Positions 39,554 through 47,683 of a stretch of 64,000 nt of DNA are shown here, one piece after another. The notes under the pieces are model-generated. The model had not been told where the DNA came from. It made no database searches and saw nothing but the letters and a program-made list of their open reading frames with translations. The translations under genes were made by a program, and so were the position numbers. Source of the DNA: Algoriphagus sp. (GTDB lineage: Bacteria > Bacteroidota > Bacteroidia > Cytophagales > Cyclobacteriaceae); contig NZ_JAQWXX010000099.1 of the NCBI RefSeq assembly GCF_029254265.1, forward strand, positions 1 to 64,000. Reading direction: 5' to 3'. Position 1 is the stretch's first letter, and each line of letters opens with the position of its first letter.

Positions 39554-40768
39554 TTAACCTTCAAGAACTGCCTGTACTTTATCAGCAGCTTCTTTCAAAG
39601 TAATAGCCGAAGCTACTTTTAGACCTGATTCGTCAATAATTTTTGCGCCTTCTTCAGCGTTAGTTCCTTGCAAACGAACGATGATAGGAACTCTGATGTC
39701 ACCGATTGATTTGTAAGCTTCAACCACACCACTAGCGATACGATCACATCTTACAATTCCACCAAATACATTGATCAAAATTGCTTTCACGTTTGGATCC
39801 TGAAGAATGATTCTAAATCCAGCTTCCACAGTAGTAGCATTTGCTCCTCCTCCTACATCTAGGAAGTTGGCAGGCTCGCCACCTACTAATTTGATCATGT
39901 CCATGGTGGCCATAGCAAGACCAGCACCATTAACCATACAACCTACGTTTCCGTCTAGTTTCACATAGTTAAGACCTGATTTACCAGCTTCTACTTCCAA
40001 AGGATCTTCTTCAGCTACGTCTCTCAACTCGGCAAGATTAGGATGACGATAAAGTGCATTATCATCCAAATTAACCTTAGCATCTACTGCAAGGATTTTA
40101 TCATCAGAAGTTTTTAAAACCGGATTAATCTCAAACTGAGAAGAATCTGTAGCCTCATAAGCTTTATAAAGAGCGGCGATAAACTTCACCATTTCTTTAA
40201 ATGCATTTCCGCTTAGACCAAGTTTGAAAGCAACCTTTCTGATTTGGAAACCTTGTAACCCTACCTTTGGATCGATCCATTCTTTGATGATCTTCTCTGG
40301 ATGGTTTTCAGCTACTTCTTCAATATCCATTCCTCCCTCAGTAGAAGCCATGATAACATTGCTACCACTTGCTCTGTCGAGAAGGATGGATACATAATAT
40401 TCTTTTGGTTCTGAAGCACCAGGATAATAGACATCCTCAGCGATCAAAACTTTATTTACTTTTTTACCTTCAGGACCTGTCTGGTGAGTTACCAATGTGC
40501 CACCAAGAATATTCTTTGCTTTCTCAGCTACGTCTTCCAGTTTTTTGGCTAGTACCACACCGTTTGATCCGGTTTCTTGTACTTTACCTTTACCACGACC
40601 ACCTGCGTGAATTTGTGCTTTGATTACGAACCATGAAGTGCCTGTCTTCTCATTGAGTTTTACTGCTGCTTCATGTGCCGCTTCAGGGCTGTCAGCCACT
40701 ATGCCCTCCTGAATTCGTACACCGTAACCTTTTAGTACTTCTTTAGCCTGATATTCGTGAATATTCAT
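39554..40768 (-). CDS. sucC: Succinate-CoA ligase (ADP-forming) subunit beta
   Basis: A 404-residue TCA-cycle subunit with an ATP-grasp fold. N-terminal MNIHEYQAKEVLKGYGV is diagnostic. Other motifs: KAQIHAGGRGKGKVQE, the FEINPV metal site (QFEINPVLKT), NGAGLAMATMD and DVGGGANATTV near the CoA end. The family start at 40768 is chosen; an in-frame start 33 bp upstream adds residues foreign to SucC. No sucD is adjacent, so the partner is encoded elsewhere. Confidence 0.96.
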   Translation of the reverse strand: MNIHEYQAKEVLKGYGVRIQEGIVADSPEAAHEAAVKLNEKTGTSWFVIKAQIHAGGRGKGKVQETGSNGVVLAKKLEDVAEKAKNILGGTLVTHQTGPEGKKVNKVLIAEDVYYPGASEPKEYYVSILLDRASGSNVIMASTEGGMDIEEVAENHPEKIIKEWIDPKVGLQGFQIRKVAFKLGLSGNAFKEMVKFIAALYKAYEATDSSQFEINPVLKTSDDKILAVDAKVNLDDNALYRHPNLAELRDVAEEDPLEVEAGKSGLNYVKLDGNVGCMVNGAGLAMATMDMIKLVGGEPANFLDVGGGANATTVEAGFRIILQDPNVKAILINVFGGIVRCDRIASGVVEAYKSIGDIRVPIIVRLQGTNAEEGAKIIDESGLKVASAITLKEAADKVQAVLEG

Positions 40769-40879
40769 CCTGTCTGAATTTTTGCACGAAGTTACGTTCA
40801 AAGTGTCGATAAATCAAACCTGAATTTCTCCTTTTTTCCAGAAAAAAGCCTTTCATTCCTGAATTTGAGGGATTTGTTC

Positions 40880-40887
40880 TATTTTTG
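40880..40887 (+). promoter_or_regulatory. Putative lolD -7 box TATTTTTG
   Basis: Matches TAnnTTTG, 20 bp before the lolD start. TTTG words lie upstream (40864) at shorter spacing than usual. Confidence 0.4.
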
Positions 40888-40907
40888 AGATATAAAAAAA
40901 ACATAGT

Positions 40908-41576
40908 ATGCTGAAAGCCAACGGAATCCATAAATCTTATGGAAACCTTCAAGTACTTAAAGGAGTAAATCTGGAAATTTCAAAATCGGAAATCGTCTCT
41001 ATTGTAGGTTCTTCAGGAGCTGGGAAATCCACCTTGCTCCAAATTTTAGGGACTTTAGATAAGCCTGATAGTGGGCAGATTGAAATGAATGGTTTGGATC
41101 TAATCCGCCTGAAAGGAGAAGAGTTGGCGAAATTCAGGAACGAGCAAATTGGATTTATTTTTCAATTTCATAATCTTTTGCCGGAGTTTACGGCCTTGGA
41201 AAATATCCAGATCCCAGGATTTATCAGAAATACCAATTCAAATCAGCTGGCAAAGAAAGCAGCTGAACTCGCCGAATTATTGGGGATTTCTCATCGTTTG
41301 GATTCAAAGCCAAATACTTTAAGCGGGGGAGAGCAACAGCGAGTAGCTGTCGCAAGAGCCCTTATAAATAATCCCGCTGTGGTTTTTGCAGATGAACCCT
41401 CTGGAAATTTAGATACTAAAAATGCCCGTGGTCTTCACGAATTATTTTTCACGCTTCGGAAAGAACTTGGTCAAGCGTTCGTAATTGTAACTCACAATGA
41501 GGAGCTTGCGAATATGGCAGATCGAAAAGTGACAATGAAAGATGGTTTGATTGAGGCCTCAGATCTTATTTCTTAA
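40908..41576 (+). CDS. lolD: LolD-like ABC transporter ATPase
   Basis: A 222-residue ABC ATPase of the MacB/LolD class. Walker A GSSGAGKST, Q loop FQFHNLLPEFTALEN (the LolD-type FQ..LLPEFTA), signature LSGGEQQRVAVARAL, Walker B VVFADEPSGNLD and H-loop VTHN. It likely energises release of lipoproteins from the inner membrane with LolC/E permeases that are not adjacent. Tail-to-tail overlap of 11 bp with bcp. Confidence 0.88.
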   Translation: MLKANGIHKSYGNLQVLKGVNLEISKSEIVSIVGSSGAGKSTLLQILGTLDKPDSGQIEMNGLDLIRLKGEELAKFRNEQIGFIFQFHNLLPEFTALENIQIPGFIRNTNSNQLAKKAAELAELLGISHRLDSKPNTLSGGEQQRVAVARALINNPAVVFADEPSGNLDTKNARGLHELFFTLRKELGQAFVIVTHNEELANMADRKVTMKDGLIEASDLIS

Positions 41577-42015
41577 GCTTTTTAAGCATGGCATTGATGT
41601 GACCTTTGGACTCAAACATTTCCGAAAATACACCTGCTATTTTTCCTGAATCGTCAATCAAATAGGTTACTCTTTTGGGCATTTTGATCAAAGGAATCAA
41701 CGCATCGTAGGCTTTACATACTTTTCCGTCAGGATCAGAAAGTAATTCAAAAGGAAGTTTGTGCGCTGCTTTGAACTTGAGATGACTTTCGATAGAATCT
41801 CTGCTAATTCCAAATACCGGTATTTCCAACTCCCGAAATGCTTCGAATTGATCCCGAAACTCACAAGCTTCTGCCGTGCAACCCGGGGTGAAATCCTTTG
41901 GATAAAAATAAAGAATAAAGCTTTTGCCCTGTAAGTCTTTGGAAAAGGATAAGGTATTGCCGCTTGTAGAAGCTAAAGAAAATGCTGGGGCTGACTTGCC
42001 AATAGATAGTGCCAT
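41566..42015 (-). CDS. bcp: Thioredoxin-dependent peroxiredoxin (BCP/PrxQ)
   Basis: A 149-residue peroxidase. YFYPKDFTPGCTAEACEFRD has the peroxidatic C46 and the resolving C51, the atypical two-cysteine pattern of BCP. Later FGISRDS and LLSDPDGKV are usual. It reduces peroxides with thioredoxin in the cytosol. Monocistronic; its 3' end overlaps lolD. Confidence 0.95.
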   Translation of the reverse strand: MALSIGKSAPAFSLASTSGNTLSFSKDLQGKSFILYFYPKDFTPGCTAEACEFRDQFEAFRELEIPVFGISRDSIESHLKFKAAHKLPFELLSDPDGKVCKAYDALIPLIKMPKRVTYLIDDSGKIAGVFSEMFESKGHINAMLKKLKK

Positions 42016-42078
42016 AGTGAGAGTTTAACTTTACAAATCTTGAAAGGTTTTTTTGAAAATGCGAATCACATAGAAAGG

Positions 42079-42107
42079 TTGAACTTTATAAATCCTTTTT
42101 ACCTTTG
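42079..42107 (+). promoter_or_regulatory. Bacteroidota primary-sigma promoter of the EamA transporter
   Basis: TTG (42079-42081), 18 bp, then TACCTTTG (42100-42107), the best match to the -33/-7 pattern in this window; the gene starts 28 bp later. Confidence 0.55.
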
Positions 42108-42135
42108 AAGAATAAGGAATTTAAAACCACCGATT

Positions 42136-42963
42136 TTGAAAATTACCAGTGTGCAGTCCATGCTTTTGGCAGGGGTATTTTTTGCGTTGATGAACGTCTC
42201 GGTGAAATTCATTCCTCATATTCCTGCCATAGAAATTATTCTATTCCGTTCTCTTTTCAGTTTGGTTTTTAGCTTTTTGGTACTGAAAAAAATAGGTGTT
42301 TCTGTATTTGGTAATAATAAGAAGTTGCTGATAATAAGAGGGATAGTAGGCTCTATAGGGCTGATTTCATTCTTCTATACTTTGCAGAAAATCCCGCTAG
42401 CCTCGGCAGTTACCATTCAGTATTTATCTCCGATTTTCACTACAATTCTTGGGATATTTCTAGTTAAAGAGCGGGTAAGACCTATTCAGTTTCTATTCTT
42501 TGGGATCTCATTTGCCGGAGTTATAGTGCTTCAGGGATTTGATGCTCGGGTTAACCTACTGTATGGTAGCATAGGAATAATTTCTGCTTTATTTTCAGGG
42601 CTTGCGTATAATGTTATCCGAAAATTGAAAAATACAGAACACCCGCTTGTTATAATTTTCTATTTTCCTCTTGTCACCTTACCGGTAGCAACACTTGTCA
42701 GCTATTTTACTTGGGTTCAGCCTATTGGTTGGGATTGGTTGATTTTGCTTTGGATCGGTATATGTACTCAGACAGCACAATACTTTATGACCATTGCTTA
42801 TCAAAATGCAAACGTTTCTAAAGTTTCCAGTTTAAGTTATATAGGTATTCTTTACGCCTTATTTTTTGGCTTCCTTTTCTTTGGAGAGACTTTCGGCGTA
42901 ATGTCTTACGTAGGTATGGGATTGGTTTTGCTTGGAATTTTATTGAATTTAAGAGAAAAGTAA
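42136..42963 (+). CDS. EamA/DMT family transporter
   Basis: A 275-residue inner-membrane protein with ten predicted helices in two repeats (EamA halves: residues about 6-130 and 142-272). VKFIPHIPAIEIILFRSLFS and TIQYLSPIFTTILG are typical of RhaT/EamA drug-metabolite transporters. The start is a TTG, 9 codons before the first ATG, and is kept because it completes helix 1. Substrate unknown. It stands just before the sigma-regulated operon at 43021. Confidence 0.83.
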   Translation: MKITSVQSMLLAGVFFALMNVSVKFIPHIPAIEIILFRSLFSLVFSFLVLKKIGVSVFGNNKKLLIIRGIVGSIGLISFFYTLQKIPLASAVTIQYLSPIFTTILGIFLVKERVRPIQFLFFGISFAGVIVLQGFDARVNLLYGSIGIISALFSGLAYNVIRKLKNTEHPLVIIFYFPLVTLPVATLVSYFTWVQPIGWDWLILLWIGICTQTAQYFMTIAYQNANVSKVSSLSYIGILYALFFGFLFFGETFGVMSYVGMGLVLLGILLNLREK

Positions 42964-42972
42964 TTATAGTTA

Positions 42973-43002
42973 GGTTACATTTTTGCAGTATGCTTCGACT
43001 AT
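42973..43002 (+). promoter_or_regulatory. ECF-type promoter, copy 3 (lipoprotein-CHAT operon)
   Basis: GGTTACA, 16 bp, CGACTAT, 18 bp before the lipoprotein ATG. The two boxes and the exact spacing match those before the sigma operon (49055-49084) and the acidic lipoprotein gene (47601-47630). The spacer also shares tttttgcag with the copy at 47.6 kb. Inferred to be read by the sigma factor at 48432-49040. Confidence 0.7.
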
Positions 43003-43020
43003 TAAAAAAATGAATATATA

Positions 43021-43872
43021 ATGCGCGCATCTGACTTACTTCCAAAGTTATTTTTTTTAATACTTTCATTTTCATTTCTATCCTGTGTGGAAGATGATCC
43101 GAATGGAATAGGAGAGCCTTTTGATTGTGAGCTTCTTGCTTATCCTGATACGATTTTTTATATCGATGCTACACAAAATGTACTTGTAAGTCCAATTTCT
43201 AATGCGAATGGGAGTTTTTCGGCAATTCCGGACGGCTTGGCAATTGACCCAACTACCGGGACTATTGATGTAAATTCAAGTGAAACTGGGTTGAAGTATA
43301 AAATCACATTTACTCCTGAGGGAAGTGCCTCATCTTGTGAAACCTTTGTCACAATTGGTGGTGTAAATTATTTAGATGGGATTTATGTCTTAGACCAAAA
43401 TCAAACTTTAGCAGGTCCTATTTATAATGGAGTACCCGGCCTTCCTCTACCTTGTCCGGATGATAATAGTTCGGATAATAGTTGTGATTTTGATACAGAT
43501 AATCCCACTGGTCAATTGTTGGAAGACTTGGGATTCGAGATTTCTTCTAAAGGTGTTTTTGATTTACTAGAGACCGTTGAGAACGAGACTTTTGGGGTGA
43601 TACCTGTTAATGGTGAAGTATTAGATGTGGAACTATATTACGAACTTCCAGATTTAAGCGGTTTGGCATTAAATAAAATTCCCTTGAGGTTCTTTTATTT
43701 TGAAACAGTAGCAGATATCCCTCAGAGTCTGTTGGATGATATTGAAGAAAAAAATGATTTAATCAATGAGCGGAGAGATGGAAATTGGGTTAATTTTAGA
43801 CAACTAAACGAAACTCGACCTGCAGGAAAACCTCGTCCCCCTTTCATTGTGATTGTGGCCCGCCTCCAGTAG
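43021..43872 (+). CDS. Exported lipoprotein with putative Ig-like domain, partner of CHAT protein
   Basis: A 283-residue predicted lipoprotein. Signal peptide MRASDLLPKLFFLILSFSF with lipobox LSC (Cys22), then an acidic linker. Residues about 55-105 (FSAIPDGLAIDPTTGTIDVN) resemble a small putative-Ig/cadherin-like motif. The rest is acidic and has a cysteine pair region (CPDDN..NSCDFDTDN). No enzyme motif. It has the shared ECF-type promoter and its stop lies 20 bp before the CHAT start, so it forms an operon with the protease. Function unknown; a substrate or sensor for the CHAT protein is possible. Confidence 0.7.
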   Translation: MRASDLLPKLFFLILSFSFLSCVEDDPNGIGEPFDCELLAYPDTIFYIDATQNVLVSPISNANGSFSAIPDGLAIDPTTGTIDVNSSETGLKYKITFTPEGSASSCETFVTIGGVNYLDGIYVLDQNQTLAGPIYNGVPGLPLPCPDDNSSDNSCDFDTDNPTGQLLEDLGFEISSKGVFDLLETVENETFGVIPVNGEVLDVELYYELPDLSGLALNKIPLRFFYFETVADIPQSLLDDIEEKNDLINERRDGNWVNFRQLNETRPAGKPRPPFIVIVARLQ

Positions 43873-43891
43873 GGTCACAATTACAGTATCT

Positions 43892-46636
43892 GTGCTCCAA
43901 AAAAAATACTTTTTAGTTTGTTCAGTCATCTTTACTTTGTGGCCTATTTTTCTTCCGGCTCAAAGTTCAATAAGCCTATTGAAAAAAGCAGATTCTCTTT
44001 TTTACTTAGCTTCTCCTACTGAAAAGGAGGATCAATTAGCCATTGAGCTTTACAAAAAAGTATTAACACAAACCCCGAATTCAACCCAAGCAGCGGAATT
44101 TATAAAAGCAGCAGAAAGACTTGGGGTTTTACTCTCTGTTTATTCGCAAAACGAACTTGCAGCTCAATCTTATAGAAAAGGGATTCGATTAGCTGCTGAT
44201 TTTCAAGTATCGGATACCCTTACTTATTCATCGCATTTATATTTGGGTGAGCTTCTCTTTAGTTTGAATAAATTGGATAGCTCTGCTTTGCATTTGAAAG
44301 AGGCTGAAAAAATTCAAAGTCGTATTCAGATTGGCTTGCAACCTGAAAGGCTATTCAACGCTTTAGGAGTATACTACTTTGAAACAGGTAATTATACTCA
44401 AAGTATTTCCTATTTCAGCAGGGCAGAATCTACGTTAAAAGATGCCACCGGAGAATATGTCAAATATGCTCGCTATAGTTTTCTGAGTAATAAAGCTTCT
44501 GCACTATATCATTTGGAGAAGTACGACAGTGCGAAGACTATTTACAGAAACCTCCTTAGTTGGGGAATCAATATGAATCAGATTCGTATTAACCTTGCTA
44601 ACACGTTGTTGGAAGAAGGTATGCCTGATGAAGCACTGGATGTACTGGCTAAAATTCAAAATGCAGATAATCAATTATTATTCTCTTATTTAAACCTATT
44701 AGCCAAGGGGTACTTTAAGCAAGGAAATCTTGTGAAAGCTGAGGAAACTCTCAACCAAATTCGGGATTCTATTTTACAAAACCTGACAAGAAAAAAAGAC
44801 CTTCAACGTGGTATTTATTATAATTTAAGAGGAGAGTTGTATAGAGAAAGAGGTGATTTCCACAAGGCTATGGAATTTTTCCAAAAGGCAATTGTTGAAC
44901 TTCACCCTTCATTTCAAAGTTTGGATTTATATGAAAACCCAGAGCAATCCACCCTTGGAATGGCTTCATTTACACTTTTTGAAACCTTGGTTTCGAAAGC
45001 TGAGGTAGCTTGGAGGCTTTATGAAAAAGAGCCTGATCAAAAATGGTTTGAATTGGGCTTGAACACTTATTTAACAGCTTTTGATTTCGCGAATTTCATC
45101 AGTTATAACTTTGATAACGATGAGGCTAGAATTTTTTTAGGTGACCAAGCCCTTCAAGCTTACCAAAAAGCAATTGATAAACTTCACGTCATAGCAAACC
45201 GAAATTCGAATTTTGAACTGATGAAGCAGGCTTTTGAGTGGGCAGAGCAAAGCAAAGCTGGAGCTCTTAGATTAGGAGCATTTTTTGAAAAGGAAAAAAG
45301 AAAATCAGGCATTCCAAAAGCCATGCTCCAAGAAGAGGATAATTTTCAATTTCTGCTATCGAGAAATTATCAAAAACAGTTTGTATCAAGTGATGAAGAA
45401 GAACAACAACAGTTGCAGGAAGAATATATTGAACTACAAGTAAAGCTTTCTCGATTGAGAGAAGGGTTTAACCAGTACATCCCTGATTTCCATGATTCAG
45501 AGAGGTTTAGTTTAGCGAACTTCCAAAATCAACTTGACGGAAAGACAGCAAGCATTTCCTTGTTTCAATCTGAAAAGGAAGTACTTGTGTTTTGGGTCGA
45601 GGAGGATTTTTTTGATTTTAATGTCATTGATTTAGCAAAGATTGATTTTAGAGAATTAGAGCGGTGGAGAATGTCCCTTCAAAACCCGATTAGGGGAAAG
45701 AATTATCAAACAGGAGATTTTATCCCTCTTTTTTCAAAAATGTTATTTGATCCCTGGCTTGTCAGGATGAAAAGTAGAGATCAGCTTATAGTCATACCTC
45801 ATGACCAGTTCAATTCAATTCCTTTTGAAATTTTACCGATTGAACAGGAGTACCTTATTCAAAGGTTAGCGGTTCTTTATCAGTTTTCCGGAGCTTTACT
45901 TCAAGCTGACCAAAAGAAAGAATGGTTTTCTGACTCGGTTTTGGGTTTTGCCCCTTTCGAAAAAGAAAGTTTTCAGGGCTTCTCTAAATTGCCAGGCTCA
46001 GAAAAAGAGGTTAGTAGGTTTGGGTTCAAAACTTATTTGGACGATCAAGCAGATTTAACCACTTTTTTGAATGAAGCTCCGCACTATCCTTTTATTCATT
46101 TAGCTACACACGCAAAAGCAGAATCTCAGGATTATAATTCTTCTTTTATTGCCTTTCACCCAGAACAAGAGGAGTTTAGATTGTTTTCTCAGGAACTCAG
46201 CTTTCAGCCCTTAGACTCGGTAGAATTGGTGTTTTTGAGTGCCTGTGATACTGGATCTGGACAATTGAACAGTTCAGAGGGACTAATCAGTTTGGCTCGG
46301 AGCTTTGCTTTAGCCGGAGCTAATCATTTGGTCACTTCCCTTTGGTTGACAGAAAATCAGGTTGCCGTTTATTTGTCTGAGAAGTTCTACGAACATCTAG
46401 AAGATGGAGAGACCTACGCTATGGCTTTAAGATTAGCAAAATTAGATTTACTAAGAGATCCTCAAATGTCTCAATTCTCTGATCCGGGATATTGGGCAAA
46501 CTTTGTTGTGATCGGTCAGCCCGAGCTTATTTCTTCCGGTTGGAAAACCAAATACGTTATAATAGGCCTGAGCTTGATATTGTTTCTTTTAGTAATAATT
46601 GTCTGGAAAAGGAGTCGTTCAAAAGTCATTAAATAA
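43892..46636 (+). CDS. TPR-CHAT protease, exported and membrane-anchored
   Basis: A 914-residue protein (GTG start). The N-terminal hydrophobic stretch KYFLVCSVIFTLWPIFLPAQ looks like a Sec signal peptide. TPR-type helices follow (about residues 30-480), with a charged coiled region after (residues about 480-530). The CHAT caspase-like domain is about 600-880: H740 in HLATHA and C785 in LSACDTGSG form the dyad. A C-terminal membrane helix YVIIGLSLILFLLVIIVW is followed by a basic tail. So TPR and CHAT should face the periplasm with the tail in the cytosol. The GTG start is preferred over an upstream TTG because it alone begins the signal peptide. Substrate not known. Confidence 0.88.
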   Translation: MLQKKYFLVCSVIFTLWPIFLPAQSSISLLKKADSLFYLASPTEKEDQLAIELYKKVLTQTPNSTQAAEFIKAAERLGVLLSVYSQNELAAQSYRKGIRLAADFQVSDTLTYSSHLYLGELLFSLNKLDSSALHLKEAEKIQSRIQIGLQPERLFNALGVYYFETGNYTQSISYFSRAESTLKDATGEYVKYARYSFLSNKASALYHLEKYDSAKTIYRNLLSWGINMNQIRINLANTLLEEGMPDEALDVLAKIQNADNQLLFSYLNLLAKGYFKQGNLVKAEETLNQIRDSILQNLTRKKDLQRGIYYNLRGELYRERGDFHKAMEFFQKAIVELHPSFQSLDLYENPEQSTLGMASFTLFETLVSKAEVAWRLYEKEPDQKWFELGLNTYLTAFDFANFISYNFDNDEARIFLGDQALQAYQKAIDKLHVIANRNSNFELMKQAFEWAEQSKAGALRLGAFFEKEKRKSGIPKAMLQEEDNFQFLLSRNYQKQFVSSDEEEQQQLQEEYIELQVKLSRLREGFNQYIPDFHDSERFSLANFQNQLDGKTASISLFQSEKEVLVFWVEEDFFDFNVIDLAKIDFRELERWRMSLQNPIRGKNYQTGDFIPLFSKMLFDPWLVRMKSRDQLIVIPHDQFNSIPFEILPIEQEYLIQRLAVLYQFSGALLQADQKKEWFSDSVLGFAPFEKESFQGFSKLPGSEKEVSRFGFKTYLDDQADLTTFLNEAPHYPFIHLATHAKAESQDYNSSFIAFHPEQEEFRLFSQELSFQPLDSVELVFLSACDTGSGQLNSSEGLISLARSFALAGANHLVTSLWLTENQVAVYLSEKFYEHLEDGETYAMALRLAKLDLLRDPQMSQFSDPGYWANFVVIGQPELISSGWKTKYVIIGLSLILFLLVIIVWKRSRSKVIK

Positions 46637-46666
46637 AAAATCCGGCAGATTTCTCCGCCGGATCAT
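46635..46666 (-). terminator. Terminator after acidic lipoprotein gene
   Basis: On the minus strand TCCGGC..GCCGGA is followed by TTTTTTATTT. It also adjoins the CHAT stop on the plus strand, where the T-run is weak. Confidence 0.6.
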
Positions 46667-46843
46667 TTGATTTGGTTTATACCTTTATGTGTAAATCTGC
46701 GATTGCACCAGCAAAAGGTAAAAGCGACTTAATGTATGGTAAACACTAGCATTGCTGGTACTTCTATCACCCGTCATCGGTCTCCCAGCCAGATAAGTAA
46801 AGAAAAAGAGATTACTGGTATCATTGCGGATGATCAGATATCT

Positions 46844-47578
46844 TTATTTTAATTCCAGTTCTATTTCACTTGAATCTTCGATTTTTTTCAAGACGCGATC
46901 ATAGATTCCTTCGTTCTGTGATCTTGAAATTACCAAGACGCCATCAGTAAGTTCAGCATTTTCTAATTCAGCATTGGTAATCCCTACAAACCATCCTTTT
47001 GCATTGATGTCCAAAAGAGCCAATGGATTATTTACCCCATCTAGAAAAAATAGGCCATCGTCATCCTCAGCTTCTAATTCGACCTCAAAGTCTAAGTCAT
47101 CATCATCATCCCCAAAAACTTCTAAACGGAAAGGAACAGAACTCCCGTTTTGATATTCAAAAGTACCATCTAGTTGAATACTAGGTAGGTCTCTATTGTC
47201 AATGAGGTCAATTTCAAACTCAATTTCCTCGTAATTCCCAGCTGGAATATTAATGAAGAAATCCACTCCTTGATCAAACTCGTTAAAATCAATTTTGAGT
47301 ATTTCTGGGAACTTGAATTCTAATTCACGCTCGAATTCTCCATTTTCATCAACTCCTTCAGTTTCTAATTCGATTTTTTTCACTTGTAAAAATCCTGAAT
47401 TAATTTCCAGACCGGTATTTTGGATCCGTGCCCCAGGGTTAGAAACGGAATTTATTTTTACTCCAATTCCAACTCTCACATCCCCTGTTCCTATTGCCAA
47501 AGGATCTTCCTCTTCGTTGCATGAAAATAGCCCGAGCATTAAGAATGCGCTAAATGATAATTTGATTAGTGTTTTCAT
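46844..47578 (-). CDS. Acidic exported lipoprotein (possible DUF4382-like), sigma-regulated
   Basis: A 244-residue lipoprotein: signal peptide then lipobox FSCNEEED (Cys20). Very acidic throughout, with runs such as GDDDDDLDFEVELEAEDDD around residues 155-175. NIPAGNYEEIEFEIDL and a later beta-rich part loosely recall DUF4382, a calcium-handling-like or carbohydrate-associated beta fold, but I am not sure. It has the shared ECF-type promoter. The gene ends 155 bp before the next stop in the same frame. A role as effector of the sigma response, or as an envelope sensor, is inference. Confidence 0.65.
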   Translation of the reverse strand: MKTLIKLSFSAFLMLGLFSCNEEEDPLAIGTGDVRVGIGVKINSVSNPGARIQNTGLEINSGFLQVKKIELETEGVDENGEFERELEFKFPEILKIDFNEFDQGVDFFINIPAGNYEEIEFEIDLIDNRDLPSIQLDGTFEYQNGSSVPFRLEVFGDDDDDLDFEVELEAEDDDGLFFLDGVNNPLALLDINAKGWFVGITNAELENAELTDGVLVISRSQNEGIYDRVLKKIEDSSEIELELK

Positions 47579-47600
47579 AATTTTTTTGTTGGTTTAATCT

Positions 47601-47630
47601 ATAGTCGGAGTCAACTGCAAGAATGTAATC
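47601..47630 (-). promoter_or_regulatory. ECF-type promoter, copy 2 (acidic lipoprotein)
   Basis: On the minus strand GATTACA, 16 bp, CGACTAT, 22 bp before the lipoprotein ATG. Identical in both boxes to the promoter before the sigma gene. Confidence 0.7.
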
Positions 47631-47649
47631 GTAAAACTGAAAAAAGTAA

Positions 47650-47676
47650 AAAAAAACTCCCGAAGTGGGAGTTTTA
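47650..47676 (-). terminator. Terminator after sigma/anti-sigma operon
   Basis: On the minus strand AACTCCC-acttc-GGGAGTT runs into a T-tract, 8 bp after the anti-sigma stop. It isolates that operon from the downstream lipoprotein gene, which therefore needs its own promoter. Confidence 0.7.
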
Positions 47677-47683
47677 TTAGGTT

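Noticed and set aside
43853..43891. TTG start for the CHAT protein
   Set aside because: It would put 13 polar residues ahead of the signal peptide; the GTG at 43892 fits better.
46735..46830. A short plus-strand gene after the CHAT stop
   Set aside because: No start codon with a continuing frame; only the minus-strand frame is open and that follows a stop.
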